A DNA stretch of 33,227 nt. It comes from Clostridia bacterium. Its GTDB lineage: Bacteria > Bacillota > Clostridia > Oscillospirales > CAG-272. Numbering within the stretch: position 1 is the first letter of the stretch; each line of letters begins with the position of its first letter. The stretch covers positions 1 to 33,227 of the forward strand of contig JAFQKA010000012.1 of assembly GCA_017397175.1 (NCBI GenBank), in the 5' to 3' direction. The notes below the pieces were generated by a model. It saw only the letters and a program-made list of their open reading frames with translations. It did no database searches and had not been told where the DNA came from. The position numbers and the translations under genes were made by a program. Below, piece by piece: positions 1-8,375 of the stretch.

Positions 1-94
1 GAGGTGGCACGGCTTGCCTTGACGGAGGGATTGTAAAGATAGATTGCGCCGAAACAATCCCCCAGCTCCCTTTGCACAAAGGGGCCTTATTTAA
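1..94. repeat. Intergenic palindromic sequence downstream of the BspA-like gene
   Basis: No gene is visible here. The first ~35 bases (GAGGTGGCACGG... ending GACGGAGGGATTG) resemble dispersed intergenic repeats that I associate with gut Clostridia; that is recollection, not a search result. Positions 68-83 form a 7-bp inverted repeat (CCCTTTG-CA-CAAAGGG) 12 bases beyond the stop codon of the minus-strand gene. It could act as a 3' hairpin but lacks a U-tract. The left boundary is cut by the window. Confidence 0.35.
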
Positions 95-2401
95 TCACCA
101 CGGGGTGGGTTTGCCGTCAACGTAGCGCCAATAATTGCCTGTTGTCGTCGGCTGGGTTGCTGAATAATAATATACGATACGATTTGACGGGGTGTTATCC
201 CAAACGCTCGAACCGAACGAGATCGCTGCCCATTTTGTAGCATCGCCGCCGTAATATACGCTTGTGAGACTGCTGCAACCACGGAACGCATACTCACCAA
301 TACTCGTCACGCTGTCGGGGATTTCTACGCTTGTGAGACTGCTGCAACCCCAGAACGCAGAATCACCAATACTCGTCACGCTGTCGGGAATCGTTACGCT
401 TGTGAGACTGCTGCAATCACGGAACGCAGAATGACCAATACTCGTCACGCTGTCGGGGATAACTACGCTTGTGAGACTGCTGCACCTCTCGAACGCCCAA
501 TCACCAATACTCATCACGCTGTCGGGGATTTCTACGCTTGTGAGACTGCTGCAACCACGGAACGCATACTCACCAATACTCGTCACGCCGTCGGGGATTT
601 CTACGCTTGTGAGACTGCTGCAACCCCCGAACGCAGAAGAACCAATACTCGTCACGCTGTCGGGAATCGTTACGCTTGTGAGACTGCTGCAACCCCCGAA
701 CGCAGAAGAACCAATACTCGTCACGCTGTCGGGGATTTCTACGCTTGTGAGACTGCTGCAATTTGCGAACGCAGAATCACCAATACTCGTCACGCTGTCG
801 CCGATTTCTACGCTTGTGAGACTGCTGCAACCACGGAACGCAGCACCACCAATACTCGTCACGCTGTCGGGGATCTCTACGCTTGCGAGATTGCTGCAAC
901 CGGAGAACGCAGAATAACCAATACTCGTCACGCTGTCAGGGATCTCTACGCTTGTGAGACCGCTGCAACCGGAGAACGCAGAAAAACCAATACTCGTCAC
1001 GCTGTCGGAGATCTCTACGCTTGTGAGATTGCTGCAATTTTCGAACGCATAATAACCAATACTCGTCACGCTGTCGGGAATGACAACATCTGTCGCAAGA
1101 ACGCCATCAATATAAAGATTGCCATCTGACGTTAGAGGATGAGAATAAGAACCGTCCATTTTAACGTTCAGCCAGGATTCAAGATTGGAGATATACAGAT
1201 TTTTTAAACTGTAGCAATTATAAAACGCCTGCATACCAATACTCGTCACGCTGTCGCCAATTTTTATGCTCGCAAGACGGCTACAGCCATCGAATGCATA
1301 ACCACCAATACTTGTCACGCCATTTCCGATTCCTACGCTTGTGAGACTGCTGCAATTATAGAACGCCCAATTACCAATACTCTTCACGCTGTCGGGGATC
1401 TCCACGCTTGTGAGACTGCTGCAACCAGAGAACGCATAAGAACCAATACTCGTCACGCTGTCGCCAATCTCTACACTTGTGAGACTGCTGCAACCAGAGA
1501 ACGCATAAGAACCAATACTCGTCACGCTGTTTTTGATGGTTACATTCTCTATGTTAGAACAATTATACGCAATGTAAGAGGGGACTTTTGTTCCACCAAA
1601 AACAACCGTCTTAATGGAAGGAATATTCAAGAAAACCTTATCTTTATCGGGTGAAAAGCTCGAATTATAATAAACCGTTGCAAGATTATCGCACTTATAG
1701 AAAACCTGGTGTCCAACGCTTGTAACGGACGCGGGAACGGTGAACTCGGTGAGCCCCGTACAGCCGTAGAAGGCTCTCTGTCCGAGGGTTTTCATAGTTG
1801 AAGGCAGACCGATCTTTGTTATCTGCGTCTGATCCGCAAAAGCCTTGTCGGCAATAGCTACCACAGGGCAATTTTCTATGGTCTCGGGAATATGTATCTC
1901 GGTTTCGGTACAGCTTCCGATTCCCGTGATGGTGCACACGCCGTTTGCAATGGTATATTCAAGCCCCTTTGCCAGCGTCGCGCCCGTAAAGGAATCGGTC
2001 ATTTCGTGACCGCAGATCCTGCACTTGTGGAAGGTATATCCCTTCTCGGTCTCTGTGGGCGGAACAACGGTGTCCTCATAATCGTGCTCCGTCATAGGCA
2101 CAATTTGCTGTTTCACCAGGATCATGCCGCAATCCGAGCAATGTTTGCCCTCGGTGAGACCTGTTTGGGTGCAAGTGGCGGGTACGGCAGGGTCGATTAC
2201 CACCGTATGGCTGTCACCGCCCAAAATAACGTCCCAGCCGGCAATATATTGGGACAAAAGCACCAGGTCAACGGCGTTTATTTCTCCGTCGCCGTTTACG
2301 TCACCGGGCTGGATCACCTTGGGGGTCTCGGCGCTGATGCAAAGCACCGTAGCGCACGCCAGCGCAAGTGTTAAAATTGCAAGTAAAAGTTTCTTTTTCA
2401 T
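95..2401 (-). CDS. Secreted BspA-type leucine-rich-repeat protein with dockerin-like segment
   Basis: This 768-residue protein is probably exported and involved in surface adhesion or binding. The start is the ATG at 2401, because GGAGG lies 8 bases upstream and a signal peptide follows at once (MKKK, hydrophobic core, likely cleavage after CISA). Residues ~30-55 carry one dockerin-like calcium loop ([17 protein letters not shown]); the second repeat of a classical type I dockerin is not obvious. A Cys-rich stretch follows with paired CxxC motifs (HCSDCG, KCRICG). The rest is LRR_5/BspA repeats of 23 residues; I count 17 versions of SIGxxAF. They are split 5 + 12 by a divergent spacer around 1085-1240. 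The C-terminus ends in [14 protein letters not shown], a tail I associate with this family. No LPXTG or SLH anchor is seen. The adhesin role is inferred from the family. Confidence 0.88.
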   Translation of the reverse strand: MKKKLLLAILTLALACATVLCISAETPKVIQPGDVNGDGEINAVDLVLLSQYIAGWDVILGGDSHTVVIDPAVPATCTQTGLTEGKHCSDCGMILVKQQIVPMTEHDYEDTVVPPTETEKGYTFHKCRICGHEMTDSFTGATLAKGLEYTIANGVCTITGIGSCTETEIHIPETIENCPVVAIADKAFADQTQITKIGLPSTMKTLGQRAFYGCTGLTEFTVPASVTSVGHQVFYKCDNLATVYYNSSFSPDKDKVFLNIPSIKTVVFGGTKVPSYIAYNCSNIENVTIKNSVTSIGSYAFSGCSSLTSVEIGDSVTSIGSYAFSGCSSLTSVEIPDSVKSIGNWAFYNCSSLTSVGIGNGVTSIGGYAFDGCSRLASIKIGDSVTSIGMQAFYNCYSLKNLYISNLESWLNVKMDGSYSHPLTSDGNLYIDGVLATDVVIPDSVTSIGYYAFENCSNLTSVEISDSVTSIGFSAFSGCSGLTSVEIPDSVTSIGYSAFSGCSNLASVEIPDSVTSIGGAAFRGCSSLTSVEIGDSVTSIGDSAFANCSSLTSVEIPDSVTSIGSSAFGGCSSLTSVTIPDSVTSIGSSAFGGCSSLTSVEIPDGVTSIGEYAFRGCSSLTSVEIPDSVMSIGDWAFERCSSLTSVVIPDSVTSIGHSAFRDCSSLTSVTIPDSVTSIGDSAFWGCSSLTSVEIPDSVTSIGEYAFRGCSSLTSVYYGGDATKWAAISFGSSVWDNTPSNRIVYYYSATQPTTTGNYWRYVDGKPTPW
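258..1530 (-). repeat. 69-bp tandem coding repeats in the BspA-like gene
   Basis: The LRR region is built from near-identical 69-bp units (23 codons), each containing the plus-strand text CGCTTGTGAGACTGCTGCAA. Twelve consecutive units run over about 258-1085. Five more follow over about 1240-1530 after a divergent spacer. Because 69 is a multiple of three, all six frames stay open over long stretches, which creates long spurious antisense ORFs. Near-identity at the DNA level suggests recent expansion or ongoing homogenisation. Confidence 0.85.
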
Positions 2402-2443
2402 TTGTCTGCCTCCAAAAATCGGAACATGTAATAAAACACCTCT

Positions 2444-2472
2444 ATTATACATCTTTTACTTTCTTCCGTCAA
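2444..2472 (-). promoter_or_regulatory. Sigma-A type promoter of the BspA-like gene
   Basis: Read on the minus strand: TTGACG (2467-2472), 17-bp spacer, TATAAT (2444-2449). It lies 43 bases upstream of the chosen ATG, which supports that start over the longer open frame reaching 2452. Confidence 0.7.
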
Positions 2473-2520
2473 GGTTTCGGGAAAATTTTGGTGTTTGAGA
2501 GGGATTTTGACGGTTTATTC

Positions 2521-2550
2521 GTAGGGGTCGACGTCCTCGTCGACCCCTAC
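2521..2550. repeat. Perfect intergenic hairpin
   Basis: A 13-bp perfect inverted repeat (GTAGGGGTCGACG, 2521-2533, and its complement, 2538-2550) encloses a TCCT loop. There is no U-tract on either side, so it is not a standard terminator. Its outer GTAGGGG matches the element starting at 2602, which suggests one family of mobile or repetitive palindromes. Confidence 0.7.
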
Positions 2551-2601
2551 AGGTATATGATAAATATCGCTCTCACACCGCCGTCGTTGATCACACATCT
2601 T

Positions 2602-2668
2602 GTAGGGGAGGATATTATCCTCCCGCATTTGACTGAAAAACAAGCGGGAGGCTGATAGCCTCCCCTAC
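2602..2668. repeat. Nested double palindrome
   Basis: The outer arms GTAGGGGAGG (2602-2611) and CCTCCCCTAC (2659-2668) enclose inner arms CCTCCCGC (2619-2626) and GCGGGAGG (2644-2651). The outer left arm can also pair with the inner left arm, giving two alternative folds: one long hairpin or two short ones. It lies between the promoter of the BspA-like gene and the 3' end of the RluA gene. Confidence 0.7.
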
Positions 2669-2688
2669 GGGTATGGCTGAATCGCATC

Positions 2689-3636
2689 TCAAAACCATTT
2701 CACAAAATCAATACATTCGGGGTCGATCTCAACCGACTTCCCTTTCAGATATCCAAGCTCGCCGTCCGAATTTTCAAAAGCAAATTCAAGGCGATAGGAA
2801 TAGAGAGCCTGGTATTTTATACGATCATTTTTATTGATGCCGTATTTTCCGTCACCTATCAGCGGGTGACCCAGGTGCGCCATGGTGGCTCTTATCTGGT
2901 GGGTTCTGCCCGTGATAAGCTCAACGCGCAAAAGGCTTTCGTCACCCTTTTCGGAGAGCACCTCATATTTTGTGATCGTCTCCTTTGAGCCGGGTACTTT
3001 TTTGTCGTAAATGCGAACCTTATTCTCGGCGCTGTCCTTTATGAGCCAGCCACGGTGGGTATCCGCTTTTTTCTTCAATCTGCCGTGAACCGCGCAAAGA
3101 TAGAATTTATTGATCTCACCCGCCTTTATCTTTGCGTTCATTTCTCTGAGCGCCGCGGCGTTCTTTGCGGCAATGACTATACCGCCGGTATTTCGGTCGA
3201 TCCGATTGCAAAGGGCAGGCGCAAAGGACTGCTCGTCGGCAGGGTCGTACTCACCTTTTTGATAAAGGTAAGCGCGAATGTGCATAAGGAGCGTATTCTC
3301 CTTTGCCTGAGCGTCCTCGTGAACGACCACTCCGGGACGCTTATTTATTAAAAGGATATTTTCGTCCTCGTATACCGTCTCGATCTTCGGCTGAATACGG
3401 GAGATCGCTCCCATATCCTTTTCGGGGGAGTCAAAAAACTCGTCACGAATGAAAAGATCGACCACGTCCCCTTCGCACAGCATATACTTCTGCTCTGTTC
3501 GCTTTCGATTGACCTTTATCTTCTTCGTGCGGATATATTTATACATAAGAGACGTGGGCAACCCCTTGACGGCTTTAGTGAGAAACTTGTCAAGTCTCTG
3601 CCCTGCGTCGTTTTTCTTTACAGTGAATGAGCGCAT
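2689..3636 (-). CDS. RluA-family 23S rRNA pseudouridine synthase (RluC/RluD-like)
   Basis: This 315-residue cytoplasmic protein isomerises uridine to pseudouridine in rRNA. An N-terminal S4 RNA-binding domain covers residues ~1-65 (AGQRLDKFL). The catalytic domain follows, with motif II as NRIDRNTGG in place of the usual HRLDRxTSG; the Asp is the expected catalytic residue. RTHQIRATMAHLGHPLIGD is the conserved motif III region. Length fits the family. The ATG at 3636 is preceded by AAAGGAG. The gene lies just below the upp terminator with no clear promoter of its own, so it may be transcribed by read-through. The exact target uridine cannot be told from sequence. Confidence 0.9.
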   Translation of the reverse strand: MRSFTVKKNDAGQRLDKFLTKAVKGLPTSLMYKYIRTKKIKVNRKRTEQKYMLCEGDVVDLFIRDEFFDSPEKDMGAISRIQPKIETVYEDENILLINKRPGVVVHEDAQAKENTLLMHIRAYLYQKGEYDPADEQSFAPALCNRIDRNTGGIVIAAKNAAALREMNAKIKAGEINKFYLCAVHGRLKKKADTHRGWLIKDSAENKVRIYDKKVPGSKETITKYEVLSEKGDESLLRVELITGRTHQIRATMAHLGHPLIGDGKYGINKNDRIKYQALYSYRLEFAFENSDGELGYLKGKSVEIDPECIDFVKWF

Positions 3637-3659
3637 AGAACTCCTTTGAAAAAATAGGA

Positions 3660-3686
3660 AAAATAGGGCTTTTCAAGCCCTATTTT
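3660..3686 (-). terminator. Terminator between upp and the RluA gene
   Basis: AAAATAGGGCTT (3660-3671) pairs perfectly with AAGCCCTATTTT (3675-3686) around a 3-base loop. On the minus strand it is followed by a T-rich tract, so it would end upp transcripts. Read-through would feed the RluA gene. Confidence 0.8.
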
Positions 3687-3699
3687 CCCAAATTTAAAA

Positions 3700-4329
3700 T
3701 TACTTTGTTCCGAAAATTCTGTCACCTGCATCGCCAAGACCGGGAACGATATATGCGTGTTCGTTCAGGTAATCGTCAAGACTTGCGGTGTAAATGTCAA
3801 CGTCGGGGTGATCCTCCTGCACCTTCTTCACACCTTCGGGAGCGGCAACAAGGCACATAAGACGGATATTTTTGCAGCCCTTCTTTTTTAGCATCGTCAG
3901 CGCATCGGAAGAAGAACCGCCCGTTGCCAGCATGGGGTCAACCAGAATAACGATCCTGTCCTCAATGTCAAAGGGCAGCTTGCAGTAATATTCTACGGGC
4001 ATATGAGTGTCGGGGTCGCGGTAAAGACCGATGTGTCCAACCTTCGCAACGGGAACGAGACGGAGAAGGCCGTCAACCATGCCCAGACCTGCACGCAAAA
4101 TGGGAACGATGGCAAGCTTTTTGCCCGAAACCATCTTTGCCGTCATCTTTGTGATGGGGGTCTCGATGGTAACGTCCTCAAGAGGCAGATCACGGGTGAT
4201 CTCATATCCCATGAGAAGCGCGATCTCATCAAGAAGCTCTCTGAAATCCTTGGAGCCTGTTTTCTTGTTTCTCATAATCGAGAGCTTGTGAGTAATAAGG
4301 GGATGGTCAACTATATGAAGAGTGCTCAT
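3700..4329 (-). CDS. upp: Uracil phosphoribosyltransferase
   Basis: It makes UMP from uracil and PRPP (pyrimidine salvage, cytoplasm). The chosen start at 4329 gives 209 residues, the usual family length; GAGGGAG lies 7 bases upstream, while the longer open frame to 4359 lacks a ribosome site. Diagnostic motifs are the N-terminal [12 protein letters not shown], the [11 protein letters not shown] segment, the PRPP-binding loop [14 protein letters not shown], and a C-terminal [13 protein letters not shown] tail. It is a single gene with its own promoter and terminator. No permease is adjacent. Confidence 0.97.
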   Translation of the reverse strand: MSTLHIVDHPLITHKLSIMRNKKTGSKDFRELLDEIALLMGYEITRDLPLEDVTIETPITKMTAKMVSGKKLAIVPILRAGLGMVDGLLRLVPVAKVGHIGLYRDPDTHMPVEYYCKLPFDIEDRIVILVDPMLATGGSSSDALTMLKKKGCKNIRLMCLVAAPEGVKKVQEDHPDVDIYTASLDDYLNEHAYIVPGLGDAGDRIFGTK

Positions 4330-4343
4330 TTTATACTCCCTCT

Positions 4344-4356
4344 GCCGCTTGGCGGC
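4344..4356 (-). other. upp: Small hairpin in the upp leader
   Basis: GCCGC-CAA-GCGGC on the minus strand sits between the promoter and the Shine-Dalgarno site of upp. It may tune translation or merely be leader structure. It is far too small to be a PyrR-type attenuator. Confidence 0.35.
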
Positions 4357-4377
4357 CAAAATTTATTTTACAGTTCT

Positions 4378-4406
4378 ATTATACTATCATTTCCGACCTT
4401 TTTCAA
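4378..4406 (-). promoter_or_regulatory. upp: upp promoter
   Basis: Minus strand: TTGAAA (4401-4406), 17-bp spacer, TATAAT (4378-4383), about 50 bases upstream of the upp ATG. Confidence 0.75.
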
Positions 4407-4433
4407 GAGAAAACGAGAAAATCTTTTTATTTT

Positions 4434-6110
4434 TTAATCGGTCACCCTATCCTGCAACAGATCAAGCTCGAAAGAACGGACGCTGTCAGCACCAAGGTAA
4501 GCATCGTATCCGGCTACGTGGTTTGCCACGTGCACAGTCCTGCCGCCGTTTGTAAAATACAGTCCGGTGACAATCCCCAAATTCACATCGTAGTTATATT
4601 CCTGAGGATTTGTCAAAAGTGCCTGAACGGTCGTTCTGTCCTCGCGAACCTCTGTGTAGAGCAGAACGTTTTCGTTGTGCATATGTCCGCAGAGAACAAG
4701 CACGACATTTGAATAAGGAAGTACAAGCTGCTCTCTGATCTCGGGTGCGCCGCTGTGAGTCAAGGGAGTTCCGTCGTCGTCAAGATATCCGTGGCAGGAA
4801 AGGATTACGTTGTGATCGGGGTGCGCTTCAAGCACGGTCTTCGCCCAATCAAGCTCCTCCCGGGACGGAACGTATCCTAATCCAAGGAAAAGATATTTCT
4901 GTCCCTGAATTTCAAATCGGTAAAAATAGGACTTCATTGATCCGTCAAAAGATCCGTTGTTTTCGTCCTGTTCAAATATGAGATATTGCTTAAACAGCTC
5001 GGGATCGTCTCCTCCGTATGAGGTGGACACGTCATGGTTGCCCAGCACAGGAAAATGCTTGACCTTGCCTTGAAGCGTCGCAAAAGCCGTCGACGCTTTT
5101 TCCCATTGCTCGGGAATATTGTCGTCGGTTATATCGCCAACTCCGATAACCGCTTGGATATTTCTGCTCTCAATATTCTTTACAAGCCAGTTGTACATAC
5201 CGAAATATCCCGAATCATTTGACCTTTGGGTAAGCCCCTGTGTGTCACCGATGACCATAATGGAATAGTCGTAATTTTCGGGCAAGGTAAGCTCATCTTC
5301 GTTAAGATAGCTGCTACCTGCCCAGGAAAGGTCAATTTCTCCTCGGCTCAGATCGCGGTATACGGCCTTTCCGCTTTCCTCAAAGACGTAGGCCGCCATA
5401 AGTCCTTTCGTGTCGGGATCCCTGTAGTTTTTGTAATCGGCTGCGATCTCCTCGGCCGTTCTTACCGTACTATATGCCGCAAAAGATCCGATCCTTCCGC
5501 AAAACGGCTCGGATACTGCACCCGACTGCGAAAAATAGCCGCCGACCATAGTTCGGTGAGTGTTCGTTTCGGAATTGAACTCCACCGCCTCCATAGCATT
5601 GATGTGGCCTTGGATCATCGACCTGGATTCCTTCAGCTCACCGTTTATATAACAGTGAAACTTCATAGCCTCGGTATCGGCCGCGATAGCCACGTGTGTC
5701 CACTGACCGCAGGGGATCTCGGATTTGTAAAAGGAAATGCTCTCGGCTCTGATCCCGATAGTAAGGGTCGGGACACCGTCTCTTATCAAAAAAGCAAACG
5801 AATTGGTCTTTGTTTCCTTTTGATTTCCGAAAATGAGCGAAACACCGTTTTTCTCTTTCATATTCACCCACGCCTCAAAGGTGCAAGGCATTCTCTCGGG
5901 ATTCGACACCGTAACATACCCCGGCAAATTTTCAAAGCTCGCGCCGGACGTGGGCGCATACGGATCTGCGGTAGCCGAAGGCACATCCGTCTCCTGTTGC
6001 GTCTGAGGGTCCGTCATGTCCGGGGTATCATCCCCCGTTTTCCCGCAGGAAAACAGCACAGAAAGTGCCACAAGTAAAATGAAAATTATCCAAAATTTCG
6101 ATCTCAACAC
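4434..6110 (-). CDS. Lipoprotein with LamG-like domain and calcineurin-like phosphoesterase
   Basis: This 558-residue protein is predicted to be anchored outside the membrane. The signal peptide ends in the lipobox LFSC with Cys22. A low-complexity Asp/Thr/Gln linker follows to ~55. Residues ~60-235 look like a concanavalin A/LamG sandwich (CTFEAWVNMKEK, WTHVAIAAD, CYINGELK). Residues ~282-510 are a metallophosphoesterase: GDTQ at 288-291, GDITDD from 325, GNHD at 357-360, then SCHG and CGHMHNE, giving the usual two-metal ligand set. The start is GTG at 6110 with GGGGGAAG upstream. It is divergent from the GH42 gene and may act on phosphorylated surface glycans or nucleotides; the substrate is unknown. 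The LamG part may bind carbohydrate (inference). Confidence 0.85.
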   Translation of the reverse strand: MLRSKFWIIFILLVALSVLFSCGKTGDDTPDMTDPQTQQETDVPSATADPYAPTSGASFENLPGYVTVSNPERMPCTFEAWVNMKEKNGVSLIFGNQKETKTNSFAFLIRDGVPTLTIGIRAESISFYKSEIPCGQWTHVAIAADTEAMKFHCYINGELKESRSMIQGHINAMEAVEFNSETNTHRTMVGGYFSQSGAVSEPFCGRIGSFAAYSTVRTAEEIAADYKNYRDPDTKGLMAAYVFEESGKAVYRDLSRGEIDLSWAGSSYLNEDELTLPENYDYSIMVIGDTQGLTQRSNDSGYFGMYNWLVKNIESRNIQAVIGVGDITDDNIPEQWEKASTAFATLQGKVKHFPVLGNHDVSTSYGGDDPELFKQYLIFEQDENNGSFDGSMKSYFYRFEIQGQKYLFLGLGYVPSREELDWAKTVLEAHPDHNVILSCHGYLDDDGTPLTHSGAPEIREQLVLPYSNVVLVLCGHMHNENVLLYTEVREDRTTVQALLTNPQEYNYDVNLGIVTGLYFTNGGRTVHVANHVAGYDAYLGADSVRSFELDLLQDRVTD

Positions 6111-6143
6111 GATTATCTTCCCCCTTTTTCTTACTCTGATGGA

Positions 6144-6172
6144 ATTTTATCACATTTTGTATCCGATTGCAA
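6144..6172 (-). promoter_or_regulatory. Promoter of the LamG-phosphoesterase gene
   Basis: Minus strand: TTGCAA (6167-6172), 17-bp spacer, TAAAAT (6144-6149). It is back to back with the GH42 promoter, leaving only 42 bp between the two -35 boxes. Confidence 0.6.
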
Positions 6173-6214
6173 CATCTTTACGGAAAATTACCGCAGACAA
6201 ATATTTAAATCGAC

Positions 6215-6243
6215 TTGACATACGCTGCTTTTCGTGCTATGAT
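6215..6243 (+). promoter_or_regulatory. GH42 beta-galactosidase promoter
   Basis: TTGACA (6215-6220), 17-bp spacer, TATGAT (6238-6243), 38 bases before the ATG. It is close to sigma-A consensus. No obvious operator palindrome was seen. Confidence 0.75.
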
Positions 6244-6281
6244 TTTACAGAAGAAAACACTCTGAGAAAGGGAATATCAGC

Positions 6282-8324
6282 ATGAAAAAATTTCAGCCCA
6301 TAAGCGAACTTTACCCCCATATGCTCCACGGCGGCGACTACAATCCCGACCAGTGGCTGCATATGCCCGAAATAATCGAAGAAGATATGCGCCTCATGAA
6401 GCTGGCGCACGTAAACACAATGTCTCTGGGCATCTTCAGCTGGACACAGCTTGAGCCGGAAGAGGGTGTTTACAATTTTTCCTATCTCGACATGATGATA
6501 GAGAAGATCGGCAAAAACGGAGGAAAGGTTCTCCTTGCAACCCCCACGGGCAGTAAGCCTCTTTGGATGGCAAGAAAATACCCCGAGATCCGCATGGTAG
6601 ACCAGCGAGGCTACCGCGAAATGACGGGAAGACGCCATAATCATTGCTACAACTCCCCCATCTACCGCGAAAAAACCTATGAAATAAACCGCCGTCTCGC
6701 TCAGCGTTACGGAAACAACGACACGGTCATCGGTTGGCACCTTTCAAACGAATACGCAAACTGCCGCACGGTCTGCTATTGCCAGACCTGCCAGGCAAAG
6801 TTCCGTGAATACGTCAAGGCAAAATACAAGACCCTTGACAATCTTAATCAAAGCTGGTGTACGGCGTTCTGGAGCCATACGGTAACCGACTGGGATCTGA
6901 TCGAGGCTCCCTCGGACATGGGCGAGGACAGCGTTCACGGTCTGACACTGGACTGGAAGAGATTTGTTTCCGATTCCTACGTTGACTATATGAAATCGGA
7001 AATTGCCGCTATCCGTGAGTTCTCGGACAAGCCCGTAACGGCAAACCTCATGAGAAACTTCACCCGAATCGACTATTGGGAAATGGCAAAGCACATCGAC
7101 GTAGCCTCTTGGGATTCCTACCCCTATTGGCATCGGGACGATGCGGGCATCGAGCACGCCGACGTTTGCTTTAACAATGATTTCTTCCGTTCCATCAAGG
7201 GCGGAAAACCTTTCCTTCTCATGGAAAGTACCCCCAGCATGCCCAACTGGCACGATATAAACAAGCTCAAACGTCCCGGAGTAAACCGCCTCGGCGGTCT
7301 GCAATCGGTGTCACAGGGCTCGGACAGCGTTCAGTATTTCCAGTGGCGAATGGCGAGAGGAAACGTAGAGAAATTCCACGGCGCCGTAGTTAATCACGAG
7401 GGCAGCGAAAACAGCCGCGTATTCCGCGAGGTTGCGTCTCTCGGTGAAACCCTTGAAAAGCTCGACGCCATCGTAGGCTGCCCTGTTGAAAGTGACGCGG
7501 CAGTATTCTACTCAGCCGAAAATCAGTGGGCGCTGGCCGATGCTCAGGGATTCAACAGACACAACAAAAAACATCTCGAGACCATCGTTCGACACTACAA
7601 GCAGTTCCTTGACCGCGGCATCAACACCGATATCGTAGGCTATGAGTCCGACTTCTCAAAATACAAGGTAGTAATTGCGCCCATGCTCTATTCGGTCTCC
7701 GACGAGCTGATAGATAAGATCGAGCAGTACGTGGCAAACGGCGGCACCTTCATCACCACCTATATCAGCGGCATGGTCGACAAAAACGACCTCTGCTATC
7801 TCGGAGGCTTCCCCGCAGGTAAATTGAAGGACGTGTTCGGTCTGTGGAACGAGGAAATCGACTCCCTCTATCCTAATGACAGCAACAAGGTGGAATTTGG
7901 CGGCAAAGAATACAAGGCCATCGACTACTGCGAGCTTCTTCACGCAAGAGGCGCAAAGGTGCTCGGCTCTTACAAGGAAGACTTCTACGCAGGCATGCCC
8001 GCCGTGCTTGAAAATTCCTACGGTAAGGGAAAAGCATACTACATCGCATTCCGCGACACAGGTGACTTCCTCACCGACTTCTATGAGGGTATCGTTGCAG
8101 AGAGCGGTCTGAAATCCAGCTTTAACGGCACTCTTGCCGAGGGCGTTGTTGCCAGAAGCCGTACTGACGGCGAGTTCGATTATGTGTTCCTGCTCAACTA
8201 CAGAAACGAAGAAAGAACGGTCAACACAAGCGCCGTTTACACCGATATGGAAACAGGCGAGACCCGCACGGGAGAAATAAAACTCTGCCCCTTCGGTTCT
8301 ATCGTAATGAAGATCAAAAAGTAA
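6282..8324 (+). CDS. Glycoside hydrolase family 42 beta-galactosidase
   Basis: This 680-residue cytoplasmic enzyme (no signal peptide) should hydrolyse terminal beta-galactosides. The N-terminal barrel opens with HGGDYNPDQW, typical of GH42. The expected acid/base is E157 in WHLSNEY and the nucleophile E315 in LLMEST. Cys122 and the cluster Cys165/167/170 match the structural zinc site of GH42. The C-terminal third fits the trimerisation and beta-sandwich domains. Length is standard. A ribosome site (AGAAAGGGA) precedes the ATG. It is transcribed alone from its own promoter. The natural substrate is likely an oligosaccharide taken up by the cell; no transporter is in the window. Confidence 0.95.
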   Translation: MKKFQPISELYPHMLHGGDYNPDQWLHMPEIIEEDMRLMKLAHVNTMSLGIFSWTQLEPEEGVYNFSYLDMMIEKIGKNGGKVLLATPTGSKPLWMARKYPEIRMVDQRGYREMTGRRHNHCYNSPIYREKTYEINRRLAQRYGNNDTVIGWHLSNEYANCRTVCYCQTCQAKFREYVKAKYKTLDNLNQSWCTAFWSHTVTDWDLIEAPSDMGEDSVHGLTLDWKRFVSDSYVDYMKSEIAAIREFSDKPVTANLMRNFTRIDYWEMAKHIDVASWDSYPYWHRDDAGIEHADVCFNNDFFRSIKGGKPFLLMESTPSMPNWHDINKLKRPGVNRLGGLQSVSQGSDSVQYFQWRMARGNVEKFHGAVVNHEGSENSRVFREVASLGETLEKLDAIVGCPVESDAAVFYSAENQWALADAQGFNRHNKKHLETIVRHYKQFLDRGINTDIVGYESDFSKYKVVIAPMLYSVSDELIDKIEQYVANGGTFITTYISGMVDKNDLCYLGGFPAGKLKDVFGLWNEEIDSLYPNDSNKVEFGGKEYKAIDYCELLHARGAKVLGSYKEDFYAGMPAVLENSYGKGKAYYIAFRDTGDFLTDFYEGIVAESGLKSSFNGTLAEGVVARSRTDGEFDYVFLLNYRNEERTVNTSAVYTDMETGETRTGEIKLCPFGSIVMKIKK

Positions 8325-8333
8325 GTAATATAT

Positions 8334-8369
8334 ACCCCCGCACCGCCATAAAATGGCAGGTGCGGGGGT
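8334..8369 (+). terminator. Hairpin after GH42 that contains the next gene's ribosome site
   Basis: ACCCCCGCACC (8334-8344) pairs with GGTGCGGGGGT (8359-8369), 11 bp. An upper GCCA/TGGC stem sits above a bulged A. GTTTTT follows, so it has the form of an intrinsic terminator. The GGGGG at 8364-8368 is also the only Shine-Dalgarno candidate for the ATG at 8376, so termination and translation of the next gene compete for the same bases. Confidence 0.75.
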
Positions 8370-8375
8370 GTTTTT

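Noticed and set aside
431-1129. 232-residue plus-strand ORF with repeated TNTRHAVGD...ACETAA units
   Set aside because: It is the antisense shadow of the 69-bp LRR repeats. The minus frame has signal peptide, promoter, ribosome site and family-like protein sequence; the plus frame has none.
2368-2655. 95-residue plus-strand ORF
   Set aside because: It runs through the promoter of the minus-strand gene and two palindromes, with no ribosome site or family resemblance.
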